A DNA stretch of 23,815 nucleotides from Actinomycetes bacterium (GTDB taxonomy: Bacteria; Actinomycetota; Acidimicrobiia; Acidimicrobiales; RAAP-2), in NCBI GenBank assembly GCA_021801615.1, contig JAJYXS010000040.1, forward strand, positions 1 to 23,815, written 5' to 3'. A model generated the notes under the pieces. That model saw only the letters and a list, made by a program, of their open reading frames with translations. It searched no databases and was not told the origin of the DNA. Shown here in pieces: positions 1 through 8,508 of the stretch. How positions within the stretch are numbered: position 1 is the stretch's first letter; every line of letters begins with the position of its first letter. The translations under genes and the position numbers were made by a program.

Positions 1-1163
1 GAGAGACCGGCTTCATGCGTGGCCCCAAGCGCCGTGAGATCGGTCACGGGCTTCTCGCAGAGCGTGCCCTGCTCCCGGTCATCCCGCCGAAGGAGGAGTT
101 CCCGTACACGCTCCGGCTCGTGTCCGACGTCCTTTCCTCGAACGGCTCCACCTCGATGGCGTCGGTGTGCGCGTCCACCCTGTCGCTCATGGCTGCGGGC
201 GTCCCGATCAAGGCACCGGTGGCGGGCATCGCGATGGGCCTGGTGCACGAGGAGGACCGCTACGTGACCCTGACCGACATCCTCGGTGCCGAGGACGCCT
301 TCGGTGACATGGACTTCAAGGTGGCGGGGACCGCCGATGCGGTGACCGCGCTCCAGCTCGACACGAAGATCGACGGGCTCCCCGCCGACGTGCTCGCTCA
401 GGCGCTGCGCCAGGCCAAGGAGGCGCGCCTCGTGATCCTCGACGTGATGCACGACTGCATCGCCCAGCCACGAGACCACGTCGCGGCGAGCGCCCCGAAG
501 ATCGTGTCGATGGAGATCCCGATCGACAAGATCGGCGAGATCATCGGACCGAAGGGCAAGGTCATCAACACGATCCAGCAGGAGACCGGCGCCGACATCA
601 CGGTGGACGACAACGGGATCGTCGGCACCGTCACGATCGGCGCCAAGGACGGCAACGCCGTCGAGGAGGCGCGCCGGCGGATCTCGCTCATCCTCACACC
701 GCCGACGGCGGAGGTGGGCGCCGTCTACTCGGGCAAGGTGGTGAACATCACCAAGTTCGGAGCGTTCGTGAACATCCTCCCAGGGCGCGACGGGCTGCTG
801 CACATCTCGAAGCTCTCGTCCCTTGCGGGAGGCAGGCGGGTGGAGCAGGCCGAGGACGTGCTCACGCTCGGCCAGCCCGTCGAGGTCCGCGTGGACGACA
901 TCGACCCGCAGGGGAAGGTCTCGCTCTCGCTCGTCGGCGCGGCGGAGCCCGCGGGTGCCGCAGGGGCGCGGGCGGGATCGGAGAGCGGCGGGGCAGGCCC
1001 GGCACCGGCGCGCGTCTCCTTCGAGGACGCCTTCGAGGCAGAGCTCGTCGCGGACCTCGGCGACCTCGGACCGGCGGTACCTGCAGCCCCTGCGCGCGCA
1101 GGGAACGGAGGGCAGGGAGGAGATCGTCGAAGCGGCGGCCGCCGCCGCCCGCGGCGCCGGTGA
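1..1163 (+). CDS. pnp: Polyribonucleotide nucleotidyltransferase (PNPase), 3' part
   Basis: Cut by the window edge; the reading frame is open from base 3. PNPase degrades RNA 3' to 5' by phosphorolysis. The visible part starts in the second RNase PH domain (PKRREIGHG, then SNGSTSMASVCASTLSLMAAG) and includes the catalytic acidic motif GDMDFKVAGT at about 303-332. It continues into a KH domain with the GPKG loop at about 510-690 and an S1 domain (GAVYSGKVVNITKFGAFV) at about 717-935. The last 75 residues are a Gly/Ala-rich tail ending in Gly/Arg runs (GGRRRPRRR), which may add RNA affinity; that is inference. The TGA stop overlaps the GTG start of the next gene by GTGA, so translation is probably coupled. 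The pnp-M16 peptidase pair is standard in Actinomycetota (gpsI-pepR in Mycobacterium). Identity is certain; only the 5' end is missing. Confidence 0.97.
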   Translation, partial: ETGFMRGPKRREIGHGLLAERALLPVIPPKEEFPYTLRLVSDVLSSNGSTSMASVCASTLSLMAAGVPIKAPVAGIAMGLVHEEDRYVTLTDILGAEDAFGDMDFKVAGTADAVTALQLDTKIDGLPADVLAQALRQAKEARLVILDVMHDCIAQPRDHVAASAPKIVSMEIPIDKIGEIIGPKGKVINTIQQETGADITVDDNGIVGTVTIGAKDGNAVEEARRRISLILTPPTAEVGAVYSGKVVNITKFGAFVNILPGRDGLLHISKLSSLAGGRRVEQAEDVLTLGQPVEVRVDDIDPQGKVSLSLVGAAEPAGAAGARAGSESGGAGPAPARVSFEDAFEAELVADLGDLGPAVPAAPARAGNGGQGGDRRSGGRRRPRRR

Positions 1164-2446
1164 GCTCACGCGCCAGCGCGATCCAATGCGAGCGGCTCGC
1201 CTCCGGCGTGCGGCTCGTGACCGAGAGGATGCGGGACGTGCGGTCGGTGGCCATCGGCTTCTGGGTCGGGACGGGCTCCCGTGACGAGCCAGCACGTTTG
1301 GCCGGCGCCTCCCACTTCCTCGAGCACCTGTTGTTCAAGGGCACCCCCACCCGCTCGGCAGCGGCGATCGCCGAAGCGCTGGACGAGGTGGGCGGGGACT
1401 GCAACGCCTTCACCACCAAGGAGTACACGGCGTTCTACGTGCGCCTGCTCTCCGAGCACCTGCGTCTCGGACTGGACATCCTCGGTGACATCATGGAGGA
1501 GCCCTCCCTCAGCGAGCACGACGTCGACGCCGAGCGCACGGTGATCCTCGACGAGATCCTCATGCACGCCGATGAGCCGGCAGACCTCGCCGCAGAGACG
1601 GCGATGTCCGCGCTCTTCCCGGGTCATCCGCTCGGTCGGGACACGCTGGGCGATCGTGAGAGCGTCGGTGCGACGACCGCGGCGGACATCCGGGGGTTCT
1701 TCGAGGAGCACTATCGTCCCGGCAACGTCGTCGTGTCGGTCGCAGGCGACTGCAACCACGAGGAGGTGGCGGCTGCGCTCGAGCGACGCTTCGCGGCGCG
1801 CCCCGGCGGCGCGGCACCGGTGCGTGAGCCCGTGGGGCCCGACGTGGACCCGCTGGTGGTCGTGCGCCGCCCGACCGAGCAGGCCCACCTGGTGCTCGGG
1901 ATGCGCTCGGTGTCGCGCTTCGACGAGGCCCGCTGGCCTCTCGCGGTGCTGAACGTCGTGCTCGGCGGGGGGCTCTCGAGCCGGCTCTTCCAGAAGGTGC
2001 GCGAGGAGCGGGGCCTCGCGTACTCCATCTGGTCGGAGCGCAACGGGTACTTCGACACGGGCTGCACGACCGTGTCGGTTGGCACCGCGCCCGAGCAGGT
2101 GGACCAGGTGCTCGAGATCGTGACGGGGGAGATCGAGGAGCTCGCCTCCAGGGGCATCACCCCGAGGGAGCTCGATGTCGCGAAGGGCAACCTCCGCTCC
2201 GAGACGCTGCTGTCCTGCGAGGACTCGGGCGCCAGGATGAGCCGGCTCGGCACGTCGGTGCTGCTGTACGGCCGGGCGTGGACCATCGACGAAGTCCTCG
2301 CCCACATCGACGAGGTCGACGCGGAGGCCGTGCAGGAGGTGGCGCGCTCGCTGGCCGCGGCTCCCCGCACCCTGGCAGCGGTCGGTCCGTTCGACGCGGA
2401 CGCGTTCGACGGCGCTGCCTTGGGGCTCACGGGTCGAGCGGCCTGA
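1160..2446 (+). CDS. M16 family zinc metallopeptidase (PepR/MPP-like)
   Basis: A 428-residue pitrilysin-type processing peptidase. The inverted zinc motif HFLEH lies at residues 52-56 (two His ligands and the catalytic Glu). The third ligand is probably Glu132 in TVILDE, at the family's usual spacing of about 75 residues. The second half carries the M16 C-domain signature, SRLFQKVREERGLAYS, that closes over the substrate. Length and two-domain layout match bacterial single-chain M16B enzymes. The physiological substrate of these pnp-linked peptidases is not firmly known. The GTG start at 1160 overlaps the pnp stop (GTGA), and no better start is seen. Downstream there are 25 bases before the YfhO-like gene. 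No signal peptide is visible, so it is probably cytoplasmic. Confidence 0.95.
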   Translation: MSSRASAIQCERLASGVRLVTERMRDVRSVAIGFWVGTGSRDEPARLAGASHFLEHLLFKGTPTRSAAAIAEALDEVGGDCNAFTTKEYTAFYVRLLSEHLRLGLDILGDIMEEPSLSEHDVDAERTVILDEILMHADEPADLAAETAMSALFPGHPLGRDTLGDRESVGATTAADIRGFFEEHYRPGNVVVSVAGDCNHEEVAAALERRFAARPGGAAPVREPVGPDVDPLVVVRRPTEQAHLVLGMRSVSRFDEARWPLAVLNVVLGGGLSSRLFQKVREERGLAYSIWSERNGYFDTGCTTVSVGTAPEQVDQVLEIVTGEIEELASRGITPRELDVAKGNLRSETLLSCEDSGARMSRLGTSVLLYGRAWTIDEVLAHIDEVDAEAVQEVARSLAAAPRTLAAVGPFDADAFDGAALGLTGRAA

Positions 2447-2471
2447 GCGGGACGCCGACCGGGCGCGCGTG

Positions 2472-5400
2472 ATGTCCTCCGGCCTCCCGCTGCCTCGCCC
2501 AACCCCGGTACGCCGGCATTCCCGCGCCACGCAGGCGGCGGCCAGGACGGACGGGGCCAGGACGGACCCGGCCAGGACTGACGGGGCCAGGACTGACGGG
2601 GCCGGGCGGGGCGGCCAGGGCACGGGGGTGGTTCCAGCGCCCAGGACGAGGGGGTTCCTCGGTTCGCCCGACGTCCGGGCCGTCGGGATGCTCGTGGTCC
2701 TGCCGGTGCTCTTCTTCGCAGTGCCTGCGGCGTTCGGGCATCCCGCGATCGTCGGTGACAACGTGATCCAGAACCTCCCGTTGCGCGCGCTCACCGGTCG
2801 TCAACTGCGCGAGGGGCACCTCCCGCTGTGGAACCCCTACATCTGGTCGGGGAACCCGCTGCTCGGCGGGATGAACGCGGGGTCCTTCTACCCCTTCACG
2901 TTCCTGTTCGCGTTGCTCGCACCGGTGACGGCCTTCGTCGTCAACCTTCTCTTCGTGTACTGGGCCGCAGGGCTCGGCATGTACGCGCTGGCACGCCAGT
3001 ACGGGCTGGGCCCGATACCGAGCTTCCTCGGCGCGCTCACCTACGGCTTCTCTGGCGCGATGTCGGGCCAGATCGTCCATCTCGGGGTGATCGAGGGCTT
3101 GAGCTGGATCCCGCTCCTCGTGCTCGCCGAGCTCCGCCTGTCGTGGGCAGTCCTCGGTACCGGCCCGGCGCGCGCCGACCCGACGCGCGAGGGCGCGCGT
3201 CGGGTCGGATCACCGTGGCCATGGGTCGGGCTGCTCGCCCTCATGGTGGGGCTCGAGGCCCTGACCGGGACACCGCGGCCCATCGCCGAGACCGAGGTGC
3301 TTGGCGCGGCGATCGGGATCTGGCTGCTCGTGCGCCCCTACGCCGGCGTCCGGGTCCCCGGATCGGCGCGTGCCCGGTTCTTCGGCCTGGCGGCCCTTGC
3401 CGGTGCCTGGGGCGTGGCGCTCTCGGCGGCGCAGCTCGCACCGGGGTGGAGCTTCATCGAGGCCTCCCAGCGCGCGGTCGAGACCTACCAGTACTTCGGC
3501 GCAGGATCCCTGCGCGTTCCGTGGTCGCTGCTCCTGCTCGTCCCGGACCTCTTCGGCACTGCCGGCCACTTCGGCTCGGTCGGCTACTTCCAGAGCTACA
3601 ACCTTCCGGAGGTCACCGGCTACGTCGGCCTTCTACCGCTCGGCGCGGCACTCGCGCTCTTGTCGCGGTCGTTCGGCTCCCGGCGCGCCGCCGGCGCCTC
3701 GGACTGGGGGATGTGGCTCGCGATCGGGGGGCTCGGGCTCCTCCTCACGTGGGGCTCGTTCACCCCGCTCGGCCACGTCTGGCACGCGATCCCGCTCTTC
3801 GGCAAGACGCGCCTGCAGAGCCGCAACGTCGCCATCGTCGACCTCTCGCTCGCGCTGCTCTTCGCCTTCTGGGCCGACCGGGCGCTCTCGGAGCCGCACG
3901 GCCGGCCACGCGTGCCCGCACTGCAAGAGCCTCGGCACGAATGGCGGACTTGGCTGGTCGTTGCGCCGGCGGTCGCGGCGGTCACGCTGTGCGCGGTCAC
4001 GCTTGCCGCGCCCGGCGCGCTGGAGGAGTGGCTCCAGGTGACGCCGGCCGGTGCGGCGCTCGCGCGAGGGCTCTGGCCGTGGTTCCTCGGCGAGGCGGTG
4101 GTCGCCGCCGGGGTGGTCGCGCTGGTCGGGTGCTGGCGCAGGCTCGACGACAAGGCGAGACGGCGCGCGCTCGTGGCCGTGGTCGTGGCCGACCTCGCGT
4201 GCTTCGTGCTCGCGACCTCGACAGCCGTCGCGCCGCCGGCGGTGACACTCGGGCCGACGCGGGCGGCCGCCGCCGCGATCCTCGGGTCCAACGGCAGGTT
4301 CGCGATCGTCGACACTGCCGTATCGCACCTCGACACATTGACCGTTGTCGGCCAGCCCGACCTGAACGTGCTCACGCGGCTCCAAAGCGTCCAGGGGTAC
4401 GGGTCGATCCTCTCGGAGCGCTACGACGCGGCCACCGGCGCGCACAGACTCGACACGCTGAGCGCGTGCGCGCTCGAGACTGGCACGTTCGCTCCCTTGC
4501 GCCTGACTACGGTGCTCGCGTACGCGGGCGACCTCGCGGTCGGGGTGGGGCCGGGCCGACCGGCGCCGGCGGCTCCTGCGCAGCAGTGCCGGGGCGCACC
4601 GCTGCCCGGAGGCACGCGTCAGCGGACCTTCTACCTCGGGTGGCCGGTCACGCTGTCCTCGGCGTCGCTCGTGTCGGGCGCCTCGGCGCAGCGTGCGGGC
4701 GCGCCGAGAGTGGGCGTCGTCACGGCTCGAGGCGGCACGCGTTGGCCGCTCGAGACGGTTCGGCGCACCCCGGAGGGTTGGTCGGTGGTGTTCCGCCGTC
4801 CGCAGGACGCGGCGGGGATCGTGGTGCAGGGGCCGGCTCGCGCGATCTCCGCCACGTCGACGGTCGAGGGCGCCACAGGCGGGCGCTGGGCGCTCGACGG
4901 CATCCTCCAGGACGCGCTCGACACCTCCGACTGGCGGTTCGTCGGGACCTACGACGGCACCTTCGGGATCTTCCGGCGTACGACGCCGCCCCGCCCACCC
5001 GTCTGGCTCGCCCGCCCTGCGCCAGGGTCCTCGGTACGCCAGCTGGCCGCGCCGGACTGGGGCGGCTCGATCGACCGGGTCGTCGCGACCCGGACCCTCA
5101 GGGTGGTCTGGAGCCAGTCGTACCTGCCGGGGTGGCACGCGTCGCTCACCCCGGTCCCCACGCCGCACGCCAAGGGAAGGCCGACCGCTCCGCGCGTGGT
5201 TCCGCTGACCGTGCGCCCTGATGGCCTCATCCAGGCGGTGACGGTCCCGCCCGGCACCTGGACCCTCAGGTTCTCGTACCGGCCGCGGCTGCTCACGGCG
5301 GGGATCTCGGCGTCGCTCGCCGGGGTCGCAGGGTTCGTCGCGCTCTTCGTCACGATGGCCGCAAGGGGCAGGCGTCGGCGCCGTCGGCGGCGGCAGCCCG

Positions 5401-5477
5401 GTGTGGACCGCGTGGACCACAGGACCGGGCCCGCTCCGCCCCCGGCGCGACGCGAGCCGGTAGCGTGGCCGCGGTGA
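2472..5477 (+). CDS. YfhO-like large polytopic membrane protein
   Basis: A 1001-residue protein from ATG 2472; an in-frame GTG lies directly before it at 2469. After an Arg/Thr/Asp-rich N-terminal tail of about 70 residues come many hydrophobic segments, and a large Pro/Arg-rich C-terminal part ends with one more helix and a run of Arg. Just after the first helix are GDNVIQNLP (from residue 95) and LPLWNPYIWSGNPL (117-130), then GSFYP. This pattern is typical of YfhO/GT-C-like membrane proteins, where the early acidic residue is the presumed catalytic or sugar-lipid site. B. subtilis YfhO takes part in glycosylation of lipoteichoic acid; here an extracytoplasmic glycosyl transfer role is inference only. 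The N-tail holds four in-frame 15-bp repeats (ARTDG). The stop overlaps the dapB start (GTGA). The gene is not part of the usual actinobacterial pnp-dapB order, so it looks like an insertion. Confidence 0.8.
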   Translation: MSSGLPLPRPTPVRRHSRATQAAARTDGARTDPARTDGARTDGAGRGGQGTGVVPAPRTRGFLGSPDVRAVGMLVVLPVLFFAVPAAFGHPAIVGDNVIQNLPLRALTGRQLREGHLPLWNPYIWSGNPLLGGMNAGSFYPFTFLFALLAPVTAFVVNLLFVYWAAGLGMYALARQYGLGPIPSFLGALTYGFSGAMSGQIVHLGVIEGLSWIPLLVLAELRLSWAVLGTGPARADPTREGARRVGSPWPWVGLLALMVGLEALTGTPRPIAETEVLGAAIGIWLLVRPYAGVRVPGSARARFFGLAALAGAWGVALSAAQLAPGWSFIEASQRAVETYQYFGAGSLRVPWSLLLLVPDLFGTAGHFGSVGYFQSYNLPEVTGYVGLLPLGAALALLSRSFGSRRAAGASDWGMWLAIGGLGLLLTWGSFTPLGHVWHAIPLFGKTRLQSRNVAIVDLSLALLFAFWADRALSEPHGRPRVPALQEPRHEWRTWLVVAPAVAAVTLCAVTLAAPGALEEWLQVTPAGAALARGLWPWFLGEAVVAAGVVALVGCWRRLDDKARRRALVAVVVADLACFVLATSTAVAPPAVTLGPTRAAAAAILGSNGRFAIVDTAVSHLDTLTVVGQPDLNVLTRLQSVQGYGSILSERYDAATGAHRLDTLSACALETGTFAPLRLTTVLAYAGDLAVGVGPGRPAPAAPAQQCRGAPLPGGTRQRTFYLGWPVTLSSASLVSGASAQRAGAPRVGVVTARGGTRWPLETVRRTPEGWSVVFRRPQDAAGIVVQGPARAISATSTVEGATGGRWALDGILQDALDTSDWRFVGTYDGTFGIFRRTTPPRPPVWLARPAPGSSVRQLAAPDWGGSIDRVVATRTLRVVWSQSYLPGWHASLTPVPTPHAKGRPTAPRVVPLTVRPDGLIQAVTVPPGTWTLRFSYRPRLLTAGISASLAGVAGFVALFVTMAARGRRRRRRRRQPGVDRVDHRTGPAPPPARREPVAWPR
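2541..2600 (+). repeat. 15-bp tandem repeat, 4 copies, in frame
   Basis: Four head-to-tail copies of a GCCAGGACKGACSSG-type unit at 2541, 2556, 2571 and 2586. They encode ARTDG, ARTDP, ARTDG and ARTDG in the presumed cytoplasmic N-tail of the YfhO-like protein. Copy-number changes would keep the reading frame. Confidence 0.9.
5461..5466 (+). promoter_or_regulatory. Putative -10 box (TAGCGT) for leaderless dapB
   Basis: TAGCGT fits the actinobacterial TANNNT -10 pattern and ends 7 nt before GTG 5474. Transcription would then begin at or next to the start codon. No convincing -35 is seen. It lies inside the 3' end of the YfhO-like gene. Confidence 0.45.
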
Positions 5478-6283
5478 TCCGCGTGGGCGTCGTGGGGGCC
5501 GCCGGCCGGATGGGGCGAGAGGTCTGCCGGGCGGTCCAGGAGGCCGACGACCTCACGCTCGCCGCCGCGGTGGACCTCGTCGCAGAGCCCGGCGGCCTGC
5601 AGGCGGCCTTGGCGGCCGGGCAAGGCGCGGCACCGGCGACCTCGAGCCGGCCCGAGGTGCTCCTCGACGCCGGCGTGGAGGTGGCCGTGGACTTCACGAC
5701 GGCCGAGGCCGCGCGTCGCACGCTGCCGTGGCTCGCCGAGCACGGCATCCACGCCGTCGTGGGCACCACGGGGCTCGGTGGCGAGGACCTCGAAGCGCTC
5801 CGGCGCGTCTTTGCTGGCGAGCCGGCGAACGCGGTCGTCGCGCCGAACTTCGCGACCGGCGCGGTGCTGCTCATGCGCCTGTCGGAGCTTGCGGCACCGT
5901 TCATGGAGGGCGTCGAGATCGTGGAGCTCCACCATGAGCGCAAGCTGGACGCGCCGTCGGGGACCGCGATGGGCACGGCTGCGCGGATCGCAGCGGCACG
6001 CGAGCAGGCTGGCGAGCCTGCCTTGGTCGACTCGACGACCGAGGTCGTCCTCGGCGGCGCACGTGGCGGTGCGGGGCCCGGCGGCGTGAGGGTTCACTCG
6101 GTCCGGCTGCCCGGACTGGTCGCGCACCAAGAGGTGATCTTCGGTGCGCTCGGCCAGTCGCTCACCATCCGCCACGACTCCTACGACCGCCGGTCGTTCA
6201 TGCCCGGCGTCCTGCTCGCGGTACGTCGTGTCGGGGACCTTCCGGGTCTCACCGTCGGGCTGGACGCGCTGCTCGGGATATGA
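5474..6283 (+). CDS. dapB: 4-hydroxy-tetrahydrodipicolinate reductase
   Basis: Reduces the DapA product with NAD(P)H in the diaminopimelate/lysine pathway; cytoplasmic. From GTG 5474 it is 269 residues, normal for the family. The N-terminal nucleotide-binding loop GAAGRMG is at residues 8-14. VVGTTGL follows in the Rossmann domain. The catalytic segment ELHHERKLDAPSGTA gives His153/His154 and Lys157, with the same spacing as H159/H160/K163 of the E. coli enzyme. The C-terminal part has the expected RHDSYDRRSFMPGVLLA. GTG 5474 is preferred because it gives the usual MIRVGVVG start, overlaps the upstream stop (GTGA) and sits 7 nt after a TAGCGT box. GTG 5465 (three residues longer) is possible. 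Confidence 0.96.
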   Translation: MIRVGVVGAAGRMGREVCRAVQEADDLTLAAAVDLVAEPGGLQAALAAGQGAAPATSSRPEVLLDAGVEVAVDFTTAEAARRTLPWLAEHGIHAVVGTTGLGGEDLEALRRVFAGEPANAVVAPNFATGAVLLMRLSELAAPFMEGVEIVELHHERKLDAPSGTAMGTAARIAAAREQAGEPALVDSTTEVVLGGARGGAGPGGVRVHSVRLPGLVAHQEVIFGALGQSLTIRHDSYDRRSFMPGVLLAVRRVGDLPGLTVGLDALLGI

Positions 6284-6366
6284 CGGCCCGGGAGATGACA
6301 TCCGGTCGCGACGAGGTCTGGCAGCCGGCTGGAAGGCGCCGCGTCAATGCCGGTTGCAGGGCCGTC
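6282..6366 (+). other. Inverted repeat spanning the dapB-ferritin gap
   Basis: GACGGCCC (6282-6289) and GGGCCGTC (6359-6366) are perfect 8-bp complements enclosing 69 nt, which contain the palindrome AGCCGGCT. The 133-nt gap has no clear promoter or ORF. The arms could close a structured leader before the ferritin-like gene, but may be chance in GC-rich DNA. Confidence 0.3.
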
Positions 6367-6416
6367 TCTGCCCGCGCGGATGGCGTGGGCATGGGGTGAC
6401 GAAGGGAGCCATGGCA

Positions 6417-7553
6417 ATGGAGATCGAGCGGACCAACCTGGAGCTCGTCGGCCGCGAGGACGTGCACGACCTCGCGGCGGTCTTGGGGACCGTCGGGCAC
6501 GAGGAACCAGGGGGGCGCCATCTCGTGGAGGATCCGTGCCCCGCGGAATTCACGTGGGACTACGAGAAGGGGGCGAGGCCCCGGCTCGACCGGCTCTACG
6601 AGAAGGCGAAGGCTGCGCAGTGGAACGCGCGCACGGACCTCGACTGGGAGACCGCCGTCGATCAGGAGCGCCTCGTCGTGCTGAGCCAGATGGCGGGCCC
6701 CGGCTCGCTGCGGTGGTCGCCCCAGGACGTCGCGGGGACCGTGCTCGAGCGCTGGGGCGACGAGGAGTGGCTCCGTCTCGGGATGGAGAACCAGAACTGG
6801 ATGCTCTCGCAATTCCTGCACGGGGAGCAGGGCGCGCTCCTTTGCACCGCGAAGATCGTCGAGACGGTGCCATGGATCGACGCGAAGTACTACGCCGCGA
6901 CCCAGGTCATGGACGAGGCGCGCCACGTCGAGGTCTTCTCTCGCTACCTCGACGAGAAGCTGTCGGGCCACTACCCGATCAACGCGCACCTCGGGCTGCT
7001 GCTCGACGACATCATCGGCGACCGGCGGTGGGACATGACCTACCTCGGCATGCAGATCATGGTCGAGGGACTCGCGCTCGCGGCCTTCGGCTTCATCCAT
7101 TCGATGACCCAAGAGCCGCTCTTGAAGCAGCTTCTGCGCTACGTGATGGCCGACGAGGCGCGCCACGTCGCCTTCGGCGTGCTCAGCCTCCAGGAGCACT
7201 ACGCGCAGCTCACCGACGCCGAGCTGCGCGAGCGCCAGGAGTTCGCGTTCGAAGCGGCGGTGCGGATGAAGGATCGCATGCTGATGCAGGAGGTCTGGGA
7301 GCGCCTCGAGGTGCCCGCCGAGGACGTGGTCACGGTGATGTCCCGCGCGCCTGGACGCGACGAGTTCCAGGTGCTCCTCTTCTCGAAGATCGTCCCGAAC
7401 CTGAAGAAGCTTGGGCTGCTCGACGCAGCGGGAGGCTGGCTCCGGGAGAAGTTCGCCGAGATGGGCGCCATCGGCTTCGAGGACCTGGCCGACGCCGCCC
7501 AGGAGGCCGACGCCGAGGCCGACGGCTCGCCCGCCGCGAGGAACCTCGCTTGA
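6417..7553 (+). CDS. Ferritin-like di-iron protein (R2-like four-helix bundle)
   Basis: 378 residues from ATG 6417. The Shine-Dalgarno AAGGGAG (6402-6408) lies 8 nt before ATG 6417 but only 2 nt before ATG 6411, which decides the start. The protein carries a full carboxylate-bridged di-iron set. Glu137 (LHGEQGAL) and the first DEARHV (166-171) supply one half. Glu217 (VEGLAL) and a second, identical DEARHV (246-251) supply the other. This resembles the R2-like/ferritin-like oxidase superfamily. AurF N-oxygenases are more distant, since their extra His four residues before the last Glu is absent here. The substrate is unknown; oxygen or radical chemistry, or a desaturase-type reaction, is inference. 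It lies between dapB and dapA, where mycobacteria carry thyX, so a link to lysine synthesis is only positional. Confidence 0.85.
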   Translation: MEIERTNLELVGREDVHDLAAVLGTVGHEEPGGRHLVEDPCPAEFTWDYEKGARPRLDRLYEKAKAAQWNARTDLDWETAVDQERLVVLSQMAGPGSLRWSPQDVAGTVLERWGDEEWLRLGMENQNWMLSQFLHGEQGALLCTAKIVETVPWIDAKYYAATQVMDEARHVEVFSRYLDEKLSGHYPINAHLGLLLDDIIGDRRWDMTYLGMQIMVEGLALAAFGFIHSMTQEPLLKQLLRYVMADEARHVAFGVLSLQEHYAQLTDAELRERQEFAFEAAVRMKDRMLMQEVWERLEVPAEDVVTVMSRAPGRDEFQVLLFSKIVPNLKKLGLLDAAGGWLREKFAEMGAIGFEDLADAAQEADAEADGSPAARNLA

Positions 7554-7566
7554 CTCCGGGCGCTGG

Positions 7567-7572
7567 TAGCGT
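7567..7572 (+). promoter_or_regulatory. Putative -10 box (TAGCGT) for leaderless dapA
   Basis: TAGCGT ends 7 nt before ATG 7580, the same arrangement as at dapB. TTGACT at 7550-7555 resembles a -35 but is only 11 nt away, too close for a normal spacer. The box therefore probably acts as a lone -10. Confidence 0.5.
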
Positions 7573-7579
7573 GCAGGAG

Positions 7580-8488
7580 ATGCGTCCAGCCCGCTTCGGT
7601 GCGGTGATCACCGCGATGGTGACGCCGTTCGGACCCGACGGCTCGCTGGACGTCGACGCCGCCGTCGAGCTCGCGCGCTGGCTGACCGGCCACGGCAGCG
7701 ACGGCCTCGTCCTTGGAGGGACCACGGGAGAGGGACCGGTCCTCTCCGACGACGAGCTGCGCGAGCTGTGGCGCAACGTGTCCGCGGCGGTCACCGTCCC
7801 GGTGCTCGCGGGCACCGGGACCAACGACACGCGCCACTCGATCGAGCTGACCAAGTTGGCGGGCGAATGCGGCGTCGACGGTGTCCTCGTCGTGACGCCC
7901 TACTACAGCCGTCCGTCTCAGGACGGGCTGTTCGCGCACTTCAGCGCCGTGGCCGCCGCGACGGAGCTGCCGGTGGTGCTCTACGACATCCCCGCGCGCA
8001 CGGGCAGGCGGATCGCGCAGCCGACCGTGCTGCGCCTCGCCCACGAGGTGCGGAACGTGGTCGGCGTGAAGGACGCGACCGGCGACCCGGCGGGCGCCGC
8101 ACGGCTGGTCGTCCACGCGCCGAGCTCCTTCGAGGTCTACAGCGGCGACGACTCGCTCACCCTCGCGCTCGTAGCGGTCGGCGCGGTCGGCGTGATCTCG
8201 GTGTGCGCGCACTGGGCCGGGCCGGAGATGCACCGCATGGTCGATGCGGCGCGCAACGGCGACCTGGAGACGGCCAGATCGGAGAACGCGCGGCTCGTCG
8301 AGTCCTACGACTTCGAGTCGACCGAGCAGTTCCCGAACCCGCTACCGGCGAAGGCGGCCTGCCGGGCGCTGGGGTTGCGCGTCGGCCAGTGCCGCCTGCC
8401 GCTCGGCGAGGCGCCCCCGGAGCTGGAGGGCGAGACGTTGCGCATCCTCACGCGCCTGGGCGCCGCTCCGCTCTCCGCGGCGTCTTGA
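7580..8488 (+). CDS. dapA: 4-hydroxy-tetrahydrodipicolinate synthase
   Basis: Condenses pyruvate with aspartate semialdehyde, the first committed step toward diaminopimelate. 302 residues from ATG 7580. It shows the TIM-barrel lyase signatures in order: GGTTGEG near residue 45 (pyruvate carboxylate binding), YYSRPSQDGL near 110, LYDIPARTG with catalytic Tyr135, and VGVKDATGD with the Schiff-base Lys164. These correspond to Tyr133 and Lys161 of the E. coli enzyme. ATG 7580 is chosen because the TAGCGT box lies 7 nt upstream and the family start fits; GTG 7571 would overlap that box. The stop overlaps a TTG (TTGA) that could start the next gene. dapA followed by RNase J is a conserved actinobacterial pair. 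Confidence 0.96.
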   Translation: MRPARFGAVITAMVTPFGPDGSLDVDAAVELARWLTGHGSDGLVLGGTTGEGPVLSDDELRELWRNVSAAVTVPVLAGTGTNDTRHSIELTKLAGECGVDGVLVVTPYYSRPSQDGLFAHFSAVAAATELPVVLYDIPARTGRRIAQPTVLRLAHEVRNVVGVKDATGDPAGAARLVVHAPSSFEVYSGDDSLTLALVAVGAVGVISVCAHWAGPEMHRMVDAARNGDLETARSENARLVESYDFESTEQFPNPLPAKAACRALGLRVGQCRLPLGEAPPELEGETLRILTRLGAAPLSAAS

Positions 8489-8508
8489 GCGTCGCGCCGG
8501 CAAGGCCG

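Noticed and set aside
3633..5420. Long minus-strand frame opposite the YfhO-like gene
   Set aside because: Shadow of GC-skewed codons; Arg/Pro-rich and without recognisable motifs. The plus-strand frame has coherent membrane helices and family motifs.
7550..7555. TTGACT as a -35 for dapA
   Set aside because: Only 11 nt from the TAGCGT box, too short for a normal promoter; it overlaps the ferritin-gene stop codon and is probably chance.
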